DNA from: Magnetococcales bacterium | GTDB taxonomy: Bacteria > Pseudomonadota > Magnetococcia > Magnetococcales > UBA8363 | Reading direction: 5' to 3' | Length of the DNA: 64,000 nt | NCBI GenBank assembly: GCA_015228815.1 | Contig: JADGCV010000002.1 | Location: 62,001-126,000, forward strand | Shown here: positions 9,145 through 20,366 of the stretch, one piece after another | How positions within the stretch are numbered: the first letter of the stretch is position 1 | Layout of the letters: every line of letters starts with the position of its first letter | The notes under the pieces: generated by a model | Databases searched by the model: none | What the model saw: only the letters and a program-made list of their open reading frames with translations | What the model was told of the DNA's origin: nothing | Position numbers and translations under genes: made by a program

Positions 9145-10323
9145 CTATGTATTATTGTTGTTCTTTTCCCATGGATATTTCCGTGACCAATTGGAAAAAG
9201 TCGTTGGATTGGGCAGGCCGAGAAGCCGTGTCGCCAGGGCCTTGTTTCCGCCGCTTTCTCTCAATGCCTTGTTGAAATAATGGTCGGCGACCCGGGAAAG
9301 CATGTCGGCGAGACTGAAATCACCACCAAATTCCTTGGCAAGTATATCTCCCCGGTGGTCCTGTACCGAAGAGAAGATTGCATCCTCGATGTCCTTGAGT
9401 TTGACGGTATGATTTTCACTCCAGAGCATGGCCCGAAGGAGGGTATTGCGCAGTTCACGAATATTTCCGGGCCAGTCGTATTGCATCAGGAACATCCTGG
9501 CCTTGTCGGAAAGTTTTTTCTTGTTGCCGAGGACCGGATGTTGTTCAAGATCGCGATTGATCGCTTTCACGAAGGAATGAATCAATGATTCGAGGTCTTC
9601 GAGGCGACTGCGCAACGGCGGAATCTTGAAGACCGCAACCGCGACGCGGTGAAACAGATCGTTGCGAAAGCGTCCCTGGGCGACATCCTGTAGCAGATTG
9701 CGGTTGGTCGCGGCAATGATGCGGAAATCGACCCGTTGCATCCTGGAGGAACCGACGGCGACGACTTCTCGCTCCTGAATGACCCGGAGGAGTTTGACCT
9801 GGGCCGACAGGGAGAGTTCGCCGATCTCGTCAAGAAACAAGGTTCCCGTATCCGCCTCGGCCACATAACCTTTTCGCGTCGTGACCGCCCCGGTGAAGGC
9901 CCCTTTCTCATGGCCGAACAGTTCCGCCTCGACCAGGTTTTCCGGGATGGCCCCGCAATTGACACAGACAAATGGCGCCTGGCTGCGATTGGAGGCCCGA
10001 TGGATCAATCGGGCCAGAACATCCTTTCCCGTCCCCGACTCTCCCTGCAATAAAATGGGCCAGTCCAACGTCGCCACATGCCGTGCCCGGCGAAGAAGGA
10101 TTTTCATCGATTCGCTGCGAAACACCATCGCGTGTTCATCGATGTCGCTGTCGGCTTCTCCATCCTTCACCCTTTCATCGTCTGCATCTTTTTTTATTTC
10201 CACGGGATCATTCGTGATTTCTTCATCGGTTTTTCCATTTGGAAGAGGTGCGTCTTTTTCTTTTTCCTCACTCATTCTTTTTTTCCATTTCGACATGGTG
10301 ATTGGCGCGGAAAACCGGTCCAC
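9145..10323 (-). CDS. Sigma-54-dependent transcriptional activator (AAA+ with HTH, no receiver)
   Basis: 392 residues. A charged N-terminal stretch (11-65) replaces a sensory domain. The AAA+ core has Walker A GESGTGKD (94-101), an intact GAFTGA loop (141-146), Walker B GTLFLDEI (160-167), AATNRNL (205-211), PPLRSRLEDLESL and WPGNIRELRNTL (284-295). A Fis-like helix-turn-helix lies near 345-380 (HYFNKALRESGGNKALATRLLGL). I use the GTG at 10323, with AGGAGG about 13 bases and AAAGG about 5 bases upstream; the ATG at 10296 has no ribosome site. With no receiver or GAF domain, activity may be controlled by protein partners, possibly the degenerate paralogue next door. Confidence 0.87.
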   Translation of the reverse strand: MDRFSAPITMSKWKKRMSEEKEKDAPLPNGKTDEEITNDPVEIKKDADDERVKDGEADSDIDEHAMVFRSESMKILLRRARHVATLDWPILLQGESGTGKDVLARLIHRASNRSQAPFVCVNCGAIPENLVEAELFGHEKGAFTGAVTTRKGYVAEADTGTLFLDEIGELSLSAQVKLLRVIQEREVVAVGSSRMQRVDFRIIAATNRNLLQDVAQGRFRNDLFHRVAVAVFKIPPLRSRLEDLESLIHSFVKAINRDLEQHPVLGNKKKLSDKARMFLMQYDWPGNIRELRNTLLRAMLWSENHTVKLKDIEDAIFSSVQDHRGDILAKEFGGDFSLADMLSRVADHYFNKALRESGGNKALATRLLGLPNPTTFSNWSRKYPWEKNNNNT

Positions 10324-10694
10324 AAAGCCTTTGGAACCTCCTGGGAGGCGATCATATCCATTGAAGATGAGTTGAAGAGCAGGTGGAGAATGTGCATTTC
10401 CCCATCACGGTCAAAGAAAAATCCATGCCACTTCACTTTTCATCGTGTGAAGGTTTCGGCATTTCTTCTCCGTACCGTTTTCCTATGGGAAAGGGGCGTT
10501 TTTTTTATATGATAAATCAATGCATTGTAATGATGGGAAAGGGGCGTGCCCCTGGATTGGATCCTGCCTGACGGGTCGGCGAATGCGGTTTTCCGGTCTG
10601 TGTTTCAGGGGTGAGAAGTGAAGAATTCATCCGCATCATGAAGAAGTTTTTCGATGATCGTCCTTGATCGATTCGGATATTTTCGGATCCAGGT
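10324..10694. other. Intergenic region with a short direct repeat
   Basis: About 370 bases between the sigma-54 activator start and the end of the small NWGHP-domain gene. No convincing gene is visible. It holds two copies of a 15-base repeat (listed separately), one leading into a short GGGGC/GCCCC hairpin at 10541-10552. It probably contains the promoter of the activator gene. Confidence 0.5.
10485..10547. repeat. Two direct copies of a 15-base repeat
   Basis: ATGGGAAAGGGGCGT occurs at 10485-10499 and again at 10533-10547, 48 bases start to start. The second copy continues into a small palindrome (GGGGCGTGCCCC, 10541-10552). The copies lie 160-220 bases upstream of the sigma-54 activator start, so they could be operator or activator sites. 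Function is not shown. Confidence 0.5.
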
Positions 10695-11009
10695 TCAAAG
10701 GGGCAGTTTGCGGATTGTGTCCGGAAGGGTGCCAAAAAAAGGGGGAAACTCGCAATCGAACACAAAGGCTTCTTCGCCTTTTTCGGCCAGCAACACCCCC
10801 ATGGCGGGATGGCCCCAGTTGGCGATTGGCATCAGGTCGATAAAGATGAAATGGCCCGCGAAGGGGACGATAAACTCTTGCCTTCCCAGGGTGATGCGTT
10901 CTCCAGGCTCCTTGGGTTGCGTGTCCAGGTAAACCACGGCCTCGCCGTGACGTTCCGTTGGTATCAGGGATTTGATGCGAGCGATTATTTGCGAATCTTC
11001 CAGGTTCAT
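10695..11009 (-). CDS. Small protein with the same NWGHP domain as the adjacent caspase-like peptidase
   Basis: 104 residues from ATG 11009, which has GGAGG five bases upstream; an in-frame upstream start at 11066 lacks a ribosome site. I recognise no named family. Residues about 20-92 align with the N-terminus of the caspase-like protein encoded just upstream. Shared features in order are a V-x-L strand, a G-x-x-x-x-LGRQ turn, D-x-x-P-x-x-NWGHP, then GE and PP. No signal peptide or membrane helix is visible. It follows the peptidase gene on the same strand by 115 bases, so the two are likely co-expressed. It may bind the same ligand or act as a free-standing prodomain-like partner; this is inference. 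Confidence 0.7.
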   Translation of the reverse strand: MNLEDSQIIARIKSLIPTERHGEAVVYLDTQPKEPGERITLGRQEFIVPFAGHFIFIDLMPIANWGHPAMGVLLAEKGEEAFVFDCEFPPFFGTLPDTIRKLPL

Positions 11010-11124
11010 CGATGCCTCCAGGCAGGAACGAATCGAATTGTCGCACAAAAGTTGGCATATCGGCAAGAACGAACCTGCCCTGGAGCCATACGCTTCCAGG
11101 GCAAGCCGTTCTTGTTCTACCCGT

Positions 11125-13026
11125 TTAACACTTGACGTCGGTGTAGTTGATGCTTGAGATGGGGAAGGTCATGTCGGCAAGTCGTGTACCGTTGGTGTTG
11201 TAATGATACAGATGGTTGGCGGAGGCCAGGTACAGATCATTGCTCGTTCCGGTGGTGATGCCATTGGCATTGAAGCCTGTATTGAACCAGGACAATTGAG
11301 CCAGGTTCAAATCACGAACGGTCACCCCTTGTTGTGATCCCATATAAGAGGCGTACAGGTTGGGGCCATTGACGGCAACATCCGTATAGACGACACCCGG
11401 GAAGGTGATACTGGTAATGGCTGAACCGTTTGTGTTGAACTTGCACAGCTGATTTCCCGCAGCCAGGTAAATATCGTTGCTCGATCCTGCCGCGATACCG
11501 GTGGCGTTGACGCCAGTGTTGAAACATGAGAGTTGATTCAAGGCCAAGTCACGGATGGTGACGCCTTGTTGCGAGCCCATATATGCGGCATAGACCTTGC
11601 CGTCGCGAACGACGATACCGGTGTATTTGATGGAGGATATGGGGAAGGTCATGACCCTTATGAGCGTGCCTTGGGTGCTGAAGTTGTATATCTGGTTGCC
11701 GGAGGTCAGGTAGACATCGTTGTTTTGACCGACAGCGATGGAACTGGCGCTGATGCCTGTATTGAAACAGGAAATCTGATTCAACTGGGAATCGCGAAGG
11801 GTGACGCCCAATTGTGAGCCGTTGTAGGAAGCATAAATGACTTGTTTCGCACCAGTCAGGTATTGATTGCTGCCACAATTGACGGGGTTGTCGGCAAAGA
11901 CGGGTGAATCGCCAGCGACTTTGACGGCGTTGGCATAGTCGAAGGCATTCCGGGCGGATGCCGGGTTTGGCACCGGTTGCGAGAGGGCCGAACCATTGGG
12001 ATTCTTTCCGGTGACCGCGGCAATCCAGTCCTTGGCGAATGGATCGAAGTCGGGACCGCCCATCGAATTGGCCGTGGCAATACAGGCGGCGGCAAAGGAG
12101 GTGGCAGTCGCCTTGGAATTGTTGATCACCGCCGATTGAAATCCACCGGAGTGACATTGTTCCATCATGACGATAAGCGATGCAATGGTGGGCAATGCTC
12201 CAATCTTGTTGCCAAATTGTGTTGCGGTAAAGCTGTCCCAATTGGGATAGCAGCAGAGCCATGCCTCGGGGTCGCTTGGCTGTCCACCGCCATGGTTGTT
12301 GGTGTGAATCAGTAATAGATCATTGGCCTGCAATTTTCCCTTGATCGCATCCAATGCGGCCCCCAACTGAACATTGGTGCCCTGACCATTGACCCTGATC
12401 GTATAAGGCGTGTTGTTCCCGGGCCAGTTCACCACGGGTTGCGGGTCACCGGAATAATTGACCGTCCCGTCATAATTCAAAACGGTAATATTCGCCGCGT
12501 CAAAATTGTACACATTGATCAGTGTTCTGTACAGGAACTCAAGATCGTTCAGATGGCGGTTGTTCGACATGCCAGAAAACAGAATGGCGTACCGTTTGCC
12601 CGTGACATTGGCCAAGGCGTTGTCGAGTTGCGGAATGGATGCCTGTTCTACAGTATTTGATATTTTTTCAGGTCGATGCACCAAGGGTGCGTGAATGGCG
12701 GTATAGTTTTTCGGGGTGTGGTGATAAGAATCCGGTGGGAGCTGAGAGGCATGGGTTTCGTAATGTTCACCGTTTTCCACGTCGTACAGCATGAGTTCAC
12801 AAGGGTGTCCCCAGTTGTGGAGCGGGGCGTGGTCCACCAATACCAATGCCGATTTTTTTGTGACGGTGACCTGACGACCAAGGCCAAGCACCAGGGATTT
12901 CCCTTTGTCGATGCTTTCATCGTTCAAGTAAAGGTTCACATGTTCCGGATTGGCGTCATTTCTCAATTTCAACTGGGTTATGGCGTGATTCTTGATCTTT
13001 TCCTTGACATTATTTTGTATTCTCAT
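11125..13026 (-). CDS. Caspase-like (clan CD, C13/C14-type) peptidase with NWGHP domain and propeller-like repeats
   Basis: 633 residues; ATG with GGGGAG eight bases upstream. Residues 20-98 form a domain also found in the downstream small gene (NWGHP at 71-75). Residues about 143-340 look like a caspase/legumain fold: KRYAILFSG strand, LLLIHTNNHGGG with candidate catalytic His245, and VMMEQCHSGGF with candidate Cys291. Residues about 395-630 contain three repeats of about 80 residues (YASYNGSQ, AAYMGSQQGVT, YASYMGSQQGVT; each with FNTG, a GxxNDxYL motif and TFP), resembling beta-propeller blades. There is no signal peptide, so it is probably intracellular. The substrate and trigger are unknown. 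The dyad placement is from motif recognition only. Confidence 0.8.
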   Translation of the reverse strand: MRIQNNVKEKIKNHAITQLKLRNDANPEHVNLYLNDESIDKGKSLVLGLGRQVTVTKKSALVLVDHAPLHNWGHPCELMLYDVENGEHYETHASQLPPDSYHHTPKNYTAIHAPLVHRPEKISNTVEQASIPQLDNALANVTGKRYAILFSGMSNNRHLNDLEFLYRTLINVYNFDAANITVLNYDGTVNYSGDPQPVVNWPGNNTPYTIRVNGQGTNVQLGAALDAIKGKLQANDLLLIHTNNHGGGQPSDPEAWLCCYPNWDSFTATQFGNKIGALPTIASLIVMMEQCHSGGFQSAVINNSKATATSFAAACIATANSMGGPDFDPFAKDWIAAVTGKNPNGSALSQPVPNPASARNAFDYANAVKVAGDSPVFADNPVNCGSNQYLTGAKQVIYASYNGSQLGVTLRDSQLNQISCFNTGISASSIAVGQNNDVYLTSGNQIYNFSTQGTLIRVMTFPISSIKYTGIVVRDGKVYAAYMGSQQGVTIRDLALNQLSCFNTGVNATGIAAGSSNDIYLAAGNQLCKFNTNGSAITSITFPGVVYTDVAVNGPNLYASYMGSQQGVTVRDLNLAQLSWFNTGFNANGITTGTSNDLYLASANHLYHYNTNGTRLADMTFPISSINYTDVKC

Positions 13027-13718
13027 GGTGTTTTCTCCCCTTTGCTTTGTGGTTGACCGGCATTCTACTTATTGATGTTGTCCATAGGATGCAAAAAGAA
13101 TAAGCGTTTAATTTCAATCCTTGATCGTATTAGATAATCCTAATATTTCGCATTGGCTCCATGGTGAAAATTGAGCAAATGAAGCGCTTGACGAGCCATG
13201 GGCGACCATCCTACGCCCGTTTTCTTATCCTGTCCAGATTGTTTTTTACAAAATTACCTTGAACCATAAGAACGTCTAACGATTTATTTATTCCCTGCTT
13301 GATGTCATCATAATCATCGACCGTGACGCTTGATGTGACGGAAGATGTGGCCAAGGGTTTGTGCTGGAGGGATGGTTAAGAATTATTGCCTGATGCAAAA
13401 GATTCTTTATTGAATGATCGGAAAGGTCGGCGGCTGAGCGGGTGGGAAAGGCGGGTTCGAATGCGGGGTTCATCGGTTGCGCAATCTGTTGAAAAATACA
13501 ATTAAAACAGTTATTTAATTTTAATTGTCATTGGCGCCTGATGGTGGATCGATCGGGGTGATGCCATGGCGATGGCATGGTTCTGGCTGTTATCGGGTTG
13601 CGGGAGCGGAGGACGGGGCGGGGGCTGGAACCTGGGAATCGATTCCTGGTCCTGGCCTTGACCCGGTTCGCGCCCATTTCGATCATCGTGTACAACTCGA
13701 AGACGGGGAGATGAGGAA
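13027..13718. other. Long intergenic region, AT-richer than its surroundings
   Basis: About 690 bases between the divergently transcribed peptidase and HD-GYP genes. The first 500 bases are visibly AT-richer than the flanking genes; no open frame with a ribosome site is seen. It must contain both divergent promoters. A 9-base inverted repeat lies at 13499-13527. The base composition may mark the edge of a transferred segment that includes the peptidase pair. Confidence 0.55.
13499..13527. repeat. AT-rich inverted repeat
   Basis: Arms CAATTAAAA (13499-13507) and TTTTAATTG (13519-13527) are perfect complements around an 11-base loop. It lies in the divergent promoter region about 190 bases upstream of the HD-GYP gene. 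It could be a dimeric regulator site; it is a poor terminator because the stem has almost no GC. Confidence 0.5.
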
Positions 13719-14807
13719 ATGGTTCCAAGCCTGCCCATTCATTGCAATACGGTGCTGGTGGTGGATGACGATCCCATCATTGTGACCGCGGTTGATGAAA
13801 TACTCACCCCATTCTACAATGTCCGCGTGGCCCTGGATGGCGAGTCGGCCCTGGGCATGGTACGCCATGAGGACCCTCCCGATTTGATCCTGTTGGACAT
13901 GGTGTTGCCCGACATCGATGGTTATGAAATCCTGGCCTCGCTGAAGGATGATGAGGCGACGCGCAACATTCCGGTTTTGTTTCTGACGGGCAATGCGGGT
14001 GCGTTGTCGGAAATGCGCGCTTTCGAGATGGGAGCGGTCGATTTCATCGCCAAACCGTTCAACAGCCGGGTGGTTCTGGCGCGTGTCCGCGCCCACATGG
14101 CCATGACCCGGCACAACCGGGTCCTGGAGCATACGGTCCAGCTGCGCACCCGGGAATTGAAGGATTTGCAGCAGGGGATCATCCATCGGTTGAGTCGGGC
14201 GGCGGAGTTCAAGGATAACGAGACCGGGCTGCATGTGGTGCGCATGAGTCACTACAGCCGCCTTCTCGCCCATGCGGCAGGGTTGGAGGGGGAGCGGTTG
14301 GACTGTCTGTTCAACGCCGCTCCGATGCACGATGTGGGCAAGATCGGGATTCCCGATCAGGTATTGATGAAGCTTGGCCCCCTGGATGCCACCGAGTGGG
14401 CCTTGATGAAAAAACACCCTGAAATCGGTGCCCGGATTCTTGGGGATCATCATTCGGAATTGTTGCGCATGGCCCAGGTGATTGCCCGGACCCATCATGA
14501 AAAATGGGATGGCAGCGGATATCCTGACGGACTCGTTGGGGAACAGATTCCGGTGGAGGGGCGTATTGTCGCCGTCGCGGATGTGTTCGATGCCTTGACC
14601 AGCGCCCGCCCCTACAAGGCCGCATGGAGTCCCGCCCGGGCGATTTCCTTCCTCAGGGAAGAGAGCGGTCGCCATTTCGACCCCCGGCTGGTTCGGGTGT
14701 TCATCGATATTTTCTCCGACATTCTGGAGGTCCGACGCGAGTTTCAGGAACGGTCCCCGTTCCTTTCTCCCGATTGCGAGGACATCAAGGGACGGCTCCA
14801 GTCATGA
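13719..14807 (+). CDS. Response regulator with HD-GYP cyclic-di-GMP phosphodiesterase domain
   Basis: 362 residues. The receiver (about 10-125) has VVDDDP, phospho-acceptor Asp60 in LLDMVLPDIDGYE and Lys112 in AKPF. After a helical linker the HD-GYP domain (about 150-340) has all key motifs: HDVGKIGIPD (His204/Asp205) and HHEKWDGSGYPDG (259-271). RpfG-type proteins like this hydrolyse cyclic di-GMP when phosphorylated. GGGGAG precedes the ATG by about nine bases. miaA begins 16 bases after its stop, so the two may share a transcript. It fits with the GGDEF and PilZ proteins elsewhere in the window as part of cyclic-di-GMP signalling. Confidence 0.92.
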   Translation: MVPSLPIHCNTVLVVDDDPIIVTAVDEILTPFYNVRVALDGESALGMVRHEDPPDLILLDMVLPDIDGYEILASLKDDEATRNIPVLFLTGNAGALSEMRAFEMGAVDFIAKPFNSRVVLARVRAHMAMTRHNRVLEHTVQLRTRELKDLQQGIIHRLSRAAEFKDNETGLHVVRMSHYSRLLAHAAGLEGERLDCLFNAAPMHDVGKIGIPDQVLMKLGPLDATEWALMKKHPEIGARILGDHHSELLRMAQVIARTHHEKWDGSGYPDGLVGEQIPVEGRIVAVADVFDALTSARPYKAAWSPARAISFLREESGRHFDPRLVRVFIDIFSDILEVRREFQERSPFLSPDCEDIKGRLQS

Positions 14808-14823
14808 CGCCAGGTTGCGCGAT

Positions 14824-15774
14824 ATGGAAAAGGATGCGGGGGTGAATGGAACGTTTGAGGGTGCGTTGTTGGTCGTTCTCGGGGCAACAGCCAGTGGAAA
14901 AACACGCCTGGGGGTCGATCTGGCGCGGTCGCTCGACGGGGAAATCATTTCGGTCGATTCACGTCAGGTCTATCGGGGCCTGGATCTGGGTACCGGGAAG
15001 GACCTTCATGAATATGGTGACATCCGACACCACCTGATCGATTGTGTCGATCCGGACGATGAATTTTGTGTCTACGATTTTCAGAAGATGTGTTACCGGG
15101 CGATCGGGGAGATCGAGGCGCGGGGAAAACTTCCGTGTCTGGTCGGTGGATCGGGGCTTTACCTGGAGTCGGTGCTTCTTGGTTACCGGATGGCGCGGGT
15201 ACCTGAAAATCCGGGGTTGCGTCGGGAATTGGCATCGTGGTCCGATGTGGCATTGACCCAACGTTTGCGGCAAAGTCAACCCCGTCTTCACAACACCACC
15301 GATCTGACCTCGCGTACACGTCTGATTCGCGCCATCGAAATCGCCGAGGCCCCTCGGGACACGATTCGGGTTCCGGAGTTGACCCGTCCGCGGATGGTGG
15401 TGCTGGGAATCCATTGGCCCAGACCGGTATTGCGCGAGCGGATTCGCCGGCGTCTGGATCAACGTCTGGAGGCGGGATTGATCGACGAGGTACGACACCT
15501 TCTCGACCGGGGGGTACACCATGAACGTTTGGAATCCCTGGGTCTGGAATATCGTTGGGTCTCAAGACACCTGCGCGGAGAAATGGATGATCCTGCCCTT
15601 CGCGAGGGGTTGGCGCGGGCGATCGGCCAGTTCGCCAAACGCCAGGAGACCTGGTTCCGACGGATGGAACGACGCGGCGTGGCGATTTCCTGGATCGAGG
15701 GTGGAGACCGGATGTCATTCCAGGCACTTCGTCTCTGTGCCGGGATGGGATTGAGCACGAAGGCGGAACAATAA
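14824..15774 (+). CDS. miaA: tRNA dimethylallyltransferase MiaA
   Basis: 316 residues; transfers a dimethylallyl group to A37 of tRNAs reading codons that start with U. Visible are the P-loop GATASGKT, the family signature SVDSRQVYRGLDLGTGK, HHLIDCVDPDDEFCVYDF, GGSGLYLES, and a C-terminal FAKRQETWFRR motif. I chose ATG 14824, with AGG nine bases upstream; a TTG nine bases earlier (14815) is possible. It follows the HD-GYP gene closely. About 200 bases separate it from pyrG, so pyrG probably has its own promoter. Confidence 0.95.
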   Translation: MEKDAGVNGTFEGALLVVLGATASGKTRLGVDLARSLDGEIISVDSRQVYRGLDLGTGKDLHEYGDIRHHLIDCVDPDDEFCVYDFQKMCYRAIGEIEARGKLPCLVGGSGLYLESVLLGYRMARVPENPGLRRELASWSDVALTQRLRQSQPRLHNTTDLTSRTRLIRAIEIAEAPRDTIRVPELTRPRMVVLGIHWPRPVLRERIRRRLDQRLEAGLIDEVRHLLDRGVHHERLESLGLEYRWVSRHLRGEMDDPALREGLARAIGQFAKRQETWFRRMERRGVAISWIEGGDRMSFQALRLCAGMGLSTKAEQ

Positions 15775-15861
15775 ATTATTGAAAATAAAAAATGGGTCCC
15801 ATTGGGACGCTTTGGGGTATTGTTTTGATGTTTTGGCCTGATTTCACTCGGTGGTGTTTGA

Positions 15862-18454
<2,593 letters not shown>

Positions 18455-18458
<4 letters not shown>

Positions 18459-19552
18459 AAAAAACCGTATTGCATCAACGGCATGTCAATCTTGGGGCCA
18501 CCATGGTCCCTTTTGCGGGATGGCATATGCCCCTGCATTATGGTTCGCAGTTGCGCGAGCACCGGAGCGTTCGCGAGGACTGCGGCGTGTTTGACGTATC
18601 GCACATGGGGATCCTTGATTTGACCGGTCCCGGAGTGGACGATCTGTTGCGCCTGCTTCTGGCCAACGATGTGGCGCGAATTCCCCGGGTGGGGCAGGGG
18701 CAATATTCCCTGATGCTCAATGATCGCGGCAATGTCGCGGATGATCTGATCGTCTATCGATTGGGGGAGGGGTTTTTCTCCCTGGTGGTCAACTCCGCGA
18801 CCACCGAGAAGGACCTGGCCTGGATTCGGATCCACGCCGCCTCTTATGGGGTCGAGGTACACTGGCGCCGGGATCTGGCGATGCTGGCGCTTCAGGGACC
18901 CAGGGTACCCGAGCGATTGCGGCATTGCCTTCTTGGGGCATTGGAGGATCGTATCCTGGCGTTGCGTCCGTTCCATATTCTGGTCGCCGACGGCTGGCGT
19001 ATCGCCCGGACCGGATATACCGGGGAGGACGGCTTTGAAATCATGGTCGATGCGGAGCGGGTCGCGGTGTTGTGGGATGGCTTGATGCGTGCGGGAATTG
19101 CACCTGTTGGCCTCGGGGCGCGCGATACCTTGCGATTGGAGGCGGGTTTGAACCTGTATGGCCTGGACATGGACGAGAAGACCAACCCATTGGAATCGGG
19201 ATTGGCCTGGGTTGTGGCCTGGGAACCGCGATTGCGGGAGTTCATCGGCAGAAAATCGCTTGAATCCCGCCGTGAGGCGGGCAATCTGGCGCAACGGTAT
19301 GGTTTGGTCTTGCGGGACAAGGGGGTATTGCGCAACCATCTGGAGGTGTTTCTCCGCGGACGACGCATCGGCGAAATCACCAGCGGCGGTTATTCTCCTT
19401 CATTGCAACGGGGGATCGCCATGGCGCGCCTTGAACCGGGGTTGGCCTTTGGGGAGACGTGCGAGGTGATGGTGCGGGGGCGTCCCTTGGTTGCCGAAAT
19501 CGTTCGGCTGCCGTTCGTCGCCGGGCGGAAAAAAACACCCATCACCATGTAA
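18455..19552 (+). CDS. gcvT: Glycine cleavage system T protein (aminomethyltransferase)
   Basis: 365 residues, full length for GcvT. The GTG start overlaps the kdsA stop. It has the folate-dependent aminomethyltransferase signatures FAGWHMPLHYGSQLREH, VFDVSHMGILDLTG, LALQGP, RTGYTGEDGFEI, GARDTLRLEAGLNLYG and the C-terminal GEITSGGYSPSL barrel motif. GcvT releases ammonia and methylene-THF from the aminomethyl-lipoyl H protein. gcvH and gcvP are not in the window, and no glycine riboswitch precedes it; it sits at the end of the pyrG-kdsA unit. A tRNA- or cluster-related folate protein (YgfZ) is less likely given the full-length T-protein motifs. Confidence 0.92.
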
Positions 19553-19568
19553 CTGATTGATTCCGGGC

Positions 19569-20294
19569 CTACTGATACGCACGACGGAGAGAATAGTTGC
19601 GGCCATCGGGAGAGATGGCAATGATCGAATATCCGGCGTGGTTCATCCGTTGCAGAAGGTTGGAGGTTCGTTTCAGTCCCGAGGCGATCATTTCCGGGTG
19701 AAATTCGAGGACGATTTGACGGACGTTGGTTTCCGTGTCCAGAATGTCTTCCAGGATTTGATATTCCGCCCCTTCCACATCCATTTTCAACACGTCACAA
19801 CGATCGTGGCCGTTTTCTCCGAGCAGCGTGGCCAGACGTGCGACCTGGGCGACGACACCCGTCGATGATTCCGGTGTGCTCCGTGCCAGGCTGTAGGAGA
19901 CATGACGCTCCCGGGACGGTGGGGCGAACAGGGCGGCGCCGTCATGATCGGCGAGCCCTACCGGTCGAAACACAAATTTTCCAGGCAGGGATTGTTCCCG
20001 CAACCACGCAATGGCTCGTGGGGTTGGATCGAAGGCATGCACCGTGGTCTGGTAGCGCTCGATCATGGCCAGATCGAACGAAACATCCTCTCCCAGGCCA
20101 AAAGAATAGACGATACTGTCTGGATTGAGTCCGCGATCGTCGATGGCGTACCCGCCGTACTCCGATCCCAGGAATACCGTCGGGACCCGAACCTGGGGGC
20201 GAATCCACAAGTCCCGTCCAAGCATCTGTTTGAAAAAACGTTTGCTCCTGGCGACAAGGTGCCGGATCGGAGGCATCGGATCCCTTTTACTCAT
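19569..20294 (-). CDS. FkbM-family SAM-dependent methyltransferase
   Basis: 241 residues from ATG 20294, with GAAGGA six bases upstream; longer in-frame starts extend without a ribosome site. The Rossmann methyltransferase fold is visible: YGGYAIDDRGLNPDSIVYSFGLGEDVSFD (motif I region), VHAFDPTPRAI (acidic end of strand 2), RPVGLADHDGAALF, and the FkbM signature VLKMDVEGAEYQIL, then IVLEFHPEM. Such enzymes usually O-methylate sugars or lipids. It converges with gcvT with 16 bases between them and stands apart from the glycan genes at 33-38 kb. The acceptor is unknown. Confidence 0.87.
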   Translation of the reverse strand: MSKRDPMPPIRHLVARSKRFFKQMLGRDLWIRPQVRVPTVFLGSEYGGYAIDDRGLNPDSIVYSFGLGEDVSFDLAMIERYQTTVHAFDPTPRAIAWLREQSLPGKFVFRPVGLADHDGAALFAPPSRERHVSYSLARSTPESSTGVVAQVARLATLLGENGHDRCDVLKMDVEGAEYQILEDILDTETNVRQIVLEFHPEMIASGLKRTSNLLQRMNHAGYSIIAISPDGRNYSLRRAYQ

Positions 20295-20366
20295 GACGGG
20301 TCCTTCGGTACCATGATGATGCGTCCAGACAGGACTGTAACGCTTTTTTGATCGCAGGGGACATTC

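Noticed and set aside
15806-15822. GTCCC/GGGAC hairpin between miaA and pyrG
   Set aside because: The stem has only five pairs and no T-run follows it on the plus strand, so it is not a usable miaA terminator.
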